This document shows positions 25,813 through 30,881 of a stretch of DNA of 30,881 nt, piece by piece (the stretch's first letter is position 1; each line of letters opens with the position of its first letter). A program made the position numbers and the translations under genes. Origin of the DNA: an uncultured Eggerthellaceae bacterium (GTDB lineage Bacteria > Actinomycetota > Coriobacteriia > Coriobacteriales > Eggerthellaceae); assembly GCA_958452575.1 (NCBI GenBank), contig CAUDUM010000010.1:1-30881 (forward strand). Direction: 5' to 3'. The notes under the pieces were generated by a model. That model made no database searches. It worked only from the letters and a program-made list of their open reading frames with translations, and had not been told where the DNA came from.

Positions 25813-26886
25813 GTGCTTCACTTCGACAGCGACTACATGGAAGGCGCCCATCCCGCCATCATCGAGCGCCTTGCCGCCACCAACCTCGACCAAACGCCGG
25901 GCTACGGCACCGACGCCGTGTGCGAGAGCGCGCGCAACCGCATCCGCCACGCCTGCGGCACGCCCGATGCGGCGGTGCATTTCCTGGTGGGCGGCACCCA
26001 GGCCAACGCGGCGGTGATCGACCAGCTGCTGCGCCCGTGGGAGGGCGTCATCTCGGCCGACACAGGCCACATCAACGGCCACGAGGCGGGCGCCGTGGAG
26101 GCCCACGGCCGCAAGATCCTGCCCATCCCCCATCGCGACGGCAAGCTGGCCGCCGACGACGTGCGCGCCCGCTACGAGGCGTGGGCCGCGGGCGAGGCGC
26201 GCGAGCACGAGGTGCAGCCGGGCATGGTCTACCTCTCCCAGGCGACCGAGTACGGCACGCTCTACACGCTCGACGAGCTCAAGGCGCTGCGGGCGGTGTG
26301 CGACGAGTGCGGCATGCGCCTGTTCATCGACGGCGCGCGCCTGGGATACGCCCTGGCGGCGCTCGAAGGCGAGTTGAGCCTGCACGACATCGCGTCGCTC
26401 GCCGACGCGTTCTACATCGGCGGCACCAAGGTGGGAGCGCTGTTCGGCGAGGCGGTCGTGTTCCCCGACCCTGCGCTGGCAGACCACTTCTTCACCCTGA
26501 CCAAGAAGCACGGTGCGCTGCTGGCCAAGGGCCGCATGCTGGGCCTACAGTTCGACGTGCTGTTCGAGGAGGACTCCCCCGAAGCCGGAGCGGGATCGGC
26601 CCTGGTCGAGGCCGAGCGCACGCGCTACCTGGCCAACGGCCGCCACGCCGTCGAGCTGGCGCGCACGCTGGCGCAGGGGTTCGTCGACGCCGGCTACGAG
26701 CTGGCGATGGCGTCGCCCTCCAACCAGCAGTTCGTGGTGATGGACGATGGGACCTGCGCGCGCCTGCGCGAGAGCGCCACGTTCGAGGTGTGGGAGCGCC
26801 GCGCCGACGGCAAGCTGGTCGTCCGCTTCGTCACCAGCTGGGCAACACGCCCCGAAGCGATCGAGGAGCTGCTGGCGCTGCTGTAG
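25813..26886 (+). CDS. Threonine aldolase / beta-eliminating lyase family PLP enzyme
   Basis: 357-residue PLP enzyme (fold type I), low-specificity threonine aldolase-like: cleaves beta-hydroxy amino acids such as threonine to glycine and an aldehyde. Visible: FDSDYMEGAHPAII at the start, GGTQANAAVI, the HxxxHE segment (His86, His90) near the cofactor ring, QATEYGTLYTLDEL, IDGARLGYAL (Asp173, Arg176), and the Schiff-base Lys206 in YIGGTKVGALFGE. GTG 25813 is the start, 7 bases after GGAGG; the long open stretch upstream is a shadow of menG. It is likely monocistronic. The stop region contains a tandem GCGCTGCTGTA duplication, so a second in-frame-looking TAG copy follows in the 3' UTR. Confidence 0.9.
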   Translation: MLHFDSDYMEGAHPAIIERLAATNLDQTPGYGTDAVCESARNRIRHACGTPDAAVHFLVGGTQANAAVIDQLLRPWEGVISADTGHINGHEAGAVEAHGRKILPIPHRDGKLAADDVRARYEAWAAGEAREHEVQPGMVYLSQATEYGTLYTLDELKALRAVCDECGMRLFIDGARLGYALAALEGELSLHDIASLADAFYIGGTKVGALFGEAVVFPDPALADHFFTLTKKHGALLAKGRMLGLQFDVLFEEDSPEAGAGSALVEAERTRYLANGRHAVELARTLAQGFVDAGYELAMASPSNQQFVVMDDGTCARLRESATFEVWERRADGKLVVRFVTSWATRPEAIEELLALL

Positions 26887-26975
26887 CGCTGCTGTAGCGC
26901 CGCTGCCGACGGCGCCCCCCGCGATGCCACGGTCCGAACCGGACGATCCGCGCCGTTCCGCAGCCGCTTTTAGTA

Positions 26976-26985
26976 CCCCCCCCCC
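26976..26985 (+). repeat. C10 homopolymer upstream of the hybrid kinase
   Basis: Ten consecutive C bases 40 bases before the hybrid kinase start, within a 138-bp gap. Long G/C homopolymers are prone to slippage and could vary promoter spacing. The number may also vary through sequencing error. Confidence 0.85.
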
Positions 26986-27024
26986 GATCGCACCGTCTGA
27001 TCCGCCACCAGAAAGGACACCGCC

Positions 27025-29556
27025 ATGGGACCGAAGAACCGCACCCGCACCAAGGTCGCGCTTGGAGCCGCCCTCTCCGTGGTGATGGCGCTGCTGATCG
27101 CCTGGTGCGTGTTCCTGGTGCGCGACAAGCTGCTGCTCAACGCCGACCGCATGGGCACCAGCCTCGCCACTACCTACGCCGCCGAGGAGGAGAACCGCTT
27201 CTCGGTGTACACGTATTTCCTGGGGTTGGGCTACACCTATCTGGACGACATGATCGACAGCGGCGCCACCGAGGACGAGATCAGCGAGTGGCTCGACAAG
27301 TACTCCGACCACATCACCGAGGTGCTGGGCGCCGAGATCATCGACCCCTACGTGGTGGTTGACGGGCATATCGTCGCCGCCAACCCCTGGGAGGGCAGCG
27401 GCGTCTACGACTACGCCTCCACCGCGTGGTACCAAAACGCGCTGGCAGACAAAGGGCACATCACCTACACCGACGCTTACACTGGCGTGGTCACCGGCGG
27501 GCAGCTCGTGACGCTGTCCATCTCGATCGGCGACGAGGGCGATGTGGTCGCGTTCGACATCCGCCTCGACAAGCTCAACGAGGACCGCATGACCGCCGAA
27601 GTCCCCTCGGGCGGATCGTATTTCCTATTCGACCGCCAGGGCGCCCTGCTCTACGCGTCCACCGGACTCGATCCGTCCGACCCCACCGTGCAGGATTATC
27701 TGCGCAACCTGACCGACGGCATCAAGGCCGACACCGACGACTCCGACGTGATGAGCATCGCCGGCACCGACGGCATGAACCGCAGCGTGTACTACTCCCA
27801 GATGGACAACGGCTGGATGTCGGTCATCACCATCCCCACCAAGGCGATCCTGCAGGAAGGCTGGGACGCCACGCTGCTCACCATCGTGATCGTGTTCGTG
27901 ACGATCCTGATCATCGCCTGCGCGTTCATGATCCGCTCTACGATCGAGGAGCGCCGGGCTCGCCACACCGCCGACACGCTGCGGCTTTTGGGCGACACGT
28001 TCTACGCGATCTACCGCATCGACTACCAACGCGGCACCTACGAGGCCATCAAGAGCTCGGACGACGTGCGCTCCGAGCTGGGCGAGCATGGCGAACGCGG
28101 CGACTACCACTACCTCATCGAGGTCGTGAAGAAGTACGTCGACGAGCGCACCTACACCGAGTTCGAGAAGAGCTTCTCGCTGGACAACATCCGCGCGCTC
28201 ATCACCGACGGCGTCACCGAGTTTGGCGGCGACTTCCGCCGCACGTTCCCCGACGGCGTGCGCTGGGTGTCGATCCGCATCATCCACAACGGCGACCTGC
28301 GCCGCGGCGAGGTCGTGATGTGCTTCCGCGACGTCGACCGCGAGAAGAAGCGCGAGCTGATGCGCAACGAGCTGCTTGAGAACGCGCTGGCCTCGGCGCG
28401 TTCGACGGTCGAGCGCAAGGCGTCGTTCTTCAGCAGCGCGTCGCACGACATGCGCACGCCGCTCAACGCCATCATCGGCCTGACCGAGCTTGCCAAGCGC
28501 GATATCGACGACACGCAGAAGACGCGCGAGTACCTGGACAAGATCGAAGGCGCGGGAGATCAGCTGCTGGGCCTGGTCAACGACGTGCTGGACATGTCGC
28601 GCATGGAGCACGGCGACAGCGGCATGGTCAACTACGCGCCGATGAGCCTGCGCGAGTGCGTTGATACCACGCTGGGGCTGTTCACCGAGCAGGCGCAGCG
28701 CGAGGGCAAGCACCTGGACGTGACGGTCGACATCGAACACGACCGCGTCTACGGCGACGCCAAGCGCATGAGCCAGATCCTGAACAACCTGGTGTCCAAC
28801 GCGCTCAAGTACTCGCTGGAGGGCGCGAGCGTCAGCGTGTCGCTGCGCGAGACCGCGCACACCGAGCGCACGGCCAAGTATCAGCTGGACGTGACGGACA
28901 CGGGCATCGGCATGTCAGATGAGTTTTTGCAGCAGGTGTTCGAGCCGTTCGCGCGTGAGACGATGTTCGCGCCGACGGGCGTGACGGGCACGGGCCTGGG
29001 CATGCCCATCGTCAAGAGCCTTGTGCAGCAGATGAGCGGCGAGATATCGGTGCGCAGCAAGCTGGGCCAGGGCAGCACGTTCACCGTGGTGGTGCCGCTG
29101 CAGATGGTCGAGGAGGACTTCGAGGACGAGGCGGATGCCGTCGCCGACGGTACCGCGGATGCGCCGCTCGACCTGAGTGGCAAAACGCTGCTCATCGCCG
29201 AGGACAACGAGATCAACATGCTGATCGCGACGGAGTTTTTGAGCGCGCTGGGCGCCGACATGATCGAGGCGCGCAACGGTCAGGAGGCGCTCGAGACGTT
29301 TGCAAACTCGCAGCTTGGCGCGATCGACGCGATCCTCATGGACATGCAGATGCCCATCATGGACGGATGCGAGGCAACGCGCGCCATCCGCGTGCTCGAC
29401 CGTGAGGATGCCGCCACGGTGCCGATCGTCGCCGTGACCGCCAACGCGTTCGCCGAGGACATCGCCAAGACCACCGAGGCCGGCATGAACGGGCACGTGG
29501 CCAAACCCTTCACCGTGGAGGAGCTCACCGACGTCCTGGGCAAGCTGATGAAGTAG
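27025..29556 (+). CDS. Hybrid sensor histidine kinase / response regulator with extracytoplasmic dCache-like sensor
   Basis: 843-residue membrane protein. The first membrane segment is at about 11-32, and the extracytoplasmic sensor (33-282) has dCache-like features such as TAWYQNALADKGHITYTDAYTG and a second lobe GSYFLFDRQGALLYAST. The second membrane segment is at 283-305. A PAS-like region follows (about 308-455), then the phosphoacceptor helix SASHDMRTPLNAI (His474), ATPase domain (N box NNLVSNALKYS near 586-596; DTGIGM; GTGLGM), and a C-terminal receiver (about 718-842) with IAEDNE (Glu726, Asp727), phosphoacceptor Asp773 (LMDMQMP) and Lys in VAKPF. ATG 27025 follows AAAGGA. No output-domain gene or Hpt protein is adjacent, so downstream signalling is unknown. 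A C10 tract lies in its promoter region. Confidence 0.95.
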   Translation: MGPKNRTRTKVALGAALSVVMALLIAWCVFLVRDKLLLNADRMGTSLATTYAAEEENRFSVYTYFLGLGYTYLDDMIDSGATEDEISEWLDKYSDHITEVLGAEIIDPYVVVDGHIVAANPWEGSGVYDYASTAWYQNALADKGHITYTDAYTGVVTGGQLVTLSISIGDEGDVVAFDIRLDKLNEDRMTAEVPSGGSYFLFDRQGALLYASTGLDPSDPTVQDYLRNLTDGIKADTDDSDVMSIAGTDGMNRSVYYSQMDNGWMSVITIPTKAILQEGWDATLLTIVIVFVTILIIACAFMIRSTIEERRARHTADTLRLLGDTFYAIYRIDYQRGTYEAIKSSDDVRSELGEHGERGDYHYLIEVVKKYVDERTYTEFEKSFSLDNIRALITDGVTEFGGDFRRTFPDGVRWVSIRIIHNGDLRRGEVVMCFRDVDREKKRELMRNELLENALASARSTVERKASFFSSASHDMRTPLNAIIGLTELAKRDIDDTQKTREYLDKIEGAGDQLLGLVNDVLDMSRMEHGDSGMVNYAPMSLRECVDTTLGLFTEQAQREGKHLDVTVDIEHDRVYGDAKRMSQILNNLVSNALKYSLEGASVSVSLRETAHTERTAKYQLDVTDTGIGMSDEFLQQVFEPFARETMFAPTGVTGTGLGMPIVKSLVQQMSGEISVRSKLGQGSTFTVVVPLQMVEEDFEDEADAVADGTADAPLDLSGKTLLIAEDNEINMLIATEFLSALGADMIEARNGQEALETFANSQLGAIDAILMDMQMPIMDGCEATRAIRVLDREDAATVPIVAVTANAFAEDIAKTTEAGMNGHVAKPFTVEELTDVLGKLMK

Positions 29557-29586
29557 CGGCAGGGAGGCGCTGCCCGCGCGCTCGAG

Positions 29587-29646
29587 GCTAGAAAGTATAC
29601 GGTATTCGGAATACTTTTCTAGCACGACTGATTGAAAAGTATTCCG
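29587..29646. repeat. Overlapping AT-rich inverted repeats after the hybrid kinase
   Basis: GCTAGAAAGTAT (29587-29598) is matched, with one extra base, by ATACTTTTCTAGC (29611-29623). CGGAATACTTTTC (29607-29619) is matched perfectly by GAAAAGTATTCCG (29634-29646). GTATTC-G-GAATAC (29602-29614) is a third small palindrome. The hairpins are mutually exclusive and have no T run, so a simple terminator is unlikely. The rest of the 312-bp gap holds only the minus-strand terminator at 29730. Confidence 0.65.
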
Positions 29647-29729
29647 ATCGCGCCTTTGCCGGAATCGAAGAACGGCCTTCTACCGCAAGTGATCAGGTCT
29701 GCAAGGACGAAGCTTGCGAACATAAACAA

Positions 29730-29761
29730 CTCGAGCCGGGATGTTGGAGTCCCGGCTCGAG
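29730..29761 (-). terminator. Terminator for the minus-strand membrane-protein operon
   Basis: A perfect 12-bp stem (29730-29741 with 29750-29761) with an 8-base loop is followed on the minus strand by TTGTTTATG. It lies about 110 bases beyond the stop of the small membrane protein. On the plus strand no T run follows. Confidence 0.7.
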
Positions 29762-29868
29762 AGGTGGGTGGCGCCGCCCTGCCCCGAGTCCGCCATTGCG
29801 GCGAGGCGGGAAGGTCGGCCTCGTAAGGGGTCCGACAGCGCGAACGGCTGCCGGGCTCTTCGTGCGAG

Positions 29869-30405
29869 CTAGCCGATGATGGCGGCCAGCTCGCGCTTGC
29901 TGTTGAAGGGGCGGACGTCGCCGGTGGCCACCGTCACGACCTCGCCCTGCCAGGTGCCGCCGTCCTGGGCGCCGGACTGCTGGCCGGAGTCGTCGGAAGC
30001 GCTCTGGTCGAACTTGGTGCTGCGCACCACGTAACGGTAGTCGACGGGCTGGTTGCTGCCCGGCTTGGTGGGGGCGTCGGCCTTGTCGAACCCGTACTGC
30101 AGGCTGGCCAGCGCGCCGGCGATCGCCTCGGTGGCGGAGACGCCGGGAGCCAGGATGCGGTTGCCCGCCTCGCTGTTGTAGAAGGCGCCGTCGGCCACAT
30201 AGACCGTGCGGATCCCCTGACGACGGGTGGATTCGGTCTTGGCCGCCACCGCGATGCCGGCGACGATGACCACCCACCACACGATGCTGATGACCAGATC
30301 CAGCGGGGAGTCGATCTCATTGAATCCCAGCATGTACCACAGCGCCAGCAGGAAGACGGAGACAGCCGCCAGGACAACGGTGATGATGACGTTTGACTTC
30401 TTCAT
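29869..30405 (-). CDS. Hypothetical membrane protein with two N-terminal membrane segments
   Basis: 178 residues, not recognised. A first hydrophobic helix is at about 6-28 and a second at about 36-54, joined by a short loop (NEIDSPLD). The rest (55-178) is soluble, with VYVADGAFYNSEAGNRILAPGVSATEAIAGALASLQYGF and a Ser/Gln/Gly-rich linker (SASDDSGQQSGAQDGG) before a short C-terminal segment. ATG 30405 has a strong GGAAGGAGG. It starts 21 bases after the stop of the surface-protein gene upstream, so it is in the same operon and may be a dedicated partner (assembly, anchoring, or presentation). That role is inference from position only. Confidence 0.8.
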   Translation of the reverse strand: MKKSNVIITVVLAAVSVFLLALWYMLGFNEIDSPLDLVISIVWWVVIVAGIAVAAKTESTRRQGIRTVYVADGAFYNSEAGNRILAPGVSATEAIAGALASLQYGFDKADAPTKPGSNQPVDYRYVVRSTKFDQSASDDSGQQSGAQDGGTWQGEVVTVATGDVRPFNSKRELAAIIG

Positions 30406-30426
30406 GATGCTCCTCCTTCCGAATGC

Positions 30427-30881
30427 TTAGCGGTTGATCTCGTTGTTGCCAAGGACGTCGTCCTCGAAGTTCTGCAGCGAGCTGGAGAACCTGACGCGAC
30501 GGACACCGACGCCACCGTAGTAGACCACGGTAACCAGGATGCCCAGCAGCATGAGCCAGTGGACCCAGCAATCGCGATGCGCGCCTGCCGCCATCGGCGT
30601 GGCGTCGTCGTCGATCGGCTCGGGAGCCGTCAGAGGCGTGGCCTCGTCGTCGATGGCCTCCTCGGCCTCGTCGCCGGTCGTGGCCGTCAGGCCGTCGGTC
30701 GGGGTGGCACCGCCGCCACCGGGAACCGGAGTGGGAACCGGAGTCGGGGCGTCAGGCGTGGGCAGCGGCGTCGGGGTGTCCGGCGTCGGGGTCGGCGTTG
30801 GGTCTGGATCGGGCGTCGGTTCGGGTTCGTCCTGGGTCTGGTCGACCTTGTAGTAGACCGTGGCCGTGGCCAGGCCGTCGT
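30427..30881 (-). CDS. Surface protein, C-terminal part (start outside window)
   Basis: The minus frame is open from the window edge to TAA at 30427-30429 (about 150 residues). Reading N to C: TATVYYKVDQTQDEPEP, then a Pro-Thr-Asp spacer (repeats of PTP, PDP, PVPTPVP), a GGGG turn, acidic linker TGDEAEEAIDDEATP, and CWVHWLMLLGILVTVVYYGG, a single membrane segment, followed by basic VRRVRF and a short cytoplasmic tail ending NNEINR. This is the architecture of a wall-spanning adhesin or other large surface protein held by a C-terminal helix; there is no LPxTG. The repeat-like VTVYYKVDG-type sequence suggests an Ig-like or MucBP-type repeat region upstream, unseen here. Confidence 0.78.
   Translation of the reverse strand, partial: DGLATATVYYKVDQTQDEPEPTPDPDPTPTPTPDTPTPLPTPDAPTPVPTPVPGGGGATPTDGLTATTGDEAEEAIDDEATPLTAPEPIDDDATPMAAGAHRDCWVHWLMLLGILVTVVYYGGVGVRRVRFSSSLQNFEDDVLGNNEINR

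Overview
The window is high-GC bacterial chromosome, compactly coded, with SD-led ATG/GTG/TTG starts and a recurring TACAAT -10 box. Gene content fits a gut or oral anaerobe of the Coriobacteriia, most likely Eggerthellaceae. The pointers are a MenG menaquinone methyltransferase, a membrane-anchored arylsulfate sulfotransferase, an aldo/keto reductase with ferredoxin-type clusters, a C_GCAxxG_C_C redox protein, a dCache hybrid kinase, and a Pro-Thr-rich surface protein with a terminal membrane segment. This placement is inference; no rRNA or typing marker is present. There is no phage, insertion sequence or CRISPR array.

Layout. 1-2.65 kb: the 3' part of a divergent dnaK, then galE and a strong terminator. 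2.7-5.0 kb (minus): an LCP cell-wall ligase with a Gly-Tyr-Ser repeat tail, and a HAD phosphatase. 5.1-5.76 kb: a NifX/NifB-type protein behind a clear promoter with paired operator-like sites. 5.78-7.1 kb (minus): a lone AAA/DUF4143 ATPase behind a perfect AT-rich dyad. 7.36-10.6 kb: carB. 10.6-12.74 kb: terminator, a family of stem-loop repeats, a lysine riboswitch, and an NhaC-family transporter whose function the riboswitch suggests is lysine transport. 12.9-13.8 kb: yhbY (minus) and a 617-bp repeat-rich gap. 13.8-16.2 kb: Fe-S aldo/keto reductase, then an EamA transporter behind a structured leader that ends as an intrinsic terminator. 16.4-16.6 kb: tRNA-Gly(CCC). 16.6-22.5 kb: MerR regulator with a textbook 19-bp-spacer promoter, GNAT acetyltransferase, arylsulfate sulfotransferase, an OmpR-type two-component pair, and a cysteine-rich redox protein apparently in the same transcript. 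22.6-25.65 kb (minus): menG, an MFS transporter overlapping it by ATGA, a LOG-family protein, and a small Cys-rich protein. 25.8-29.6 kb: threonine aldolase-family enzyme and a large hybrid histidine kinase preceded by a C10 tract. 29.6-30.9 kb: a palindrome-rich gap, then (minus) a small membrane protein and the C-terminal end of a surface protein cut by the window edge.

Most genes are ordinary housekeeping or accessory functions. The items most worth a second look are regulatory: the lysine riboswitch, the structured EamA leader, the dyads before the ATPase and the NifX-like gene, and two intergenic stem-loop repeat families. No undescribed multi-gene system is convincingly visible.
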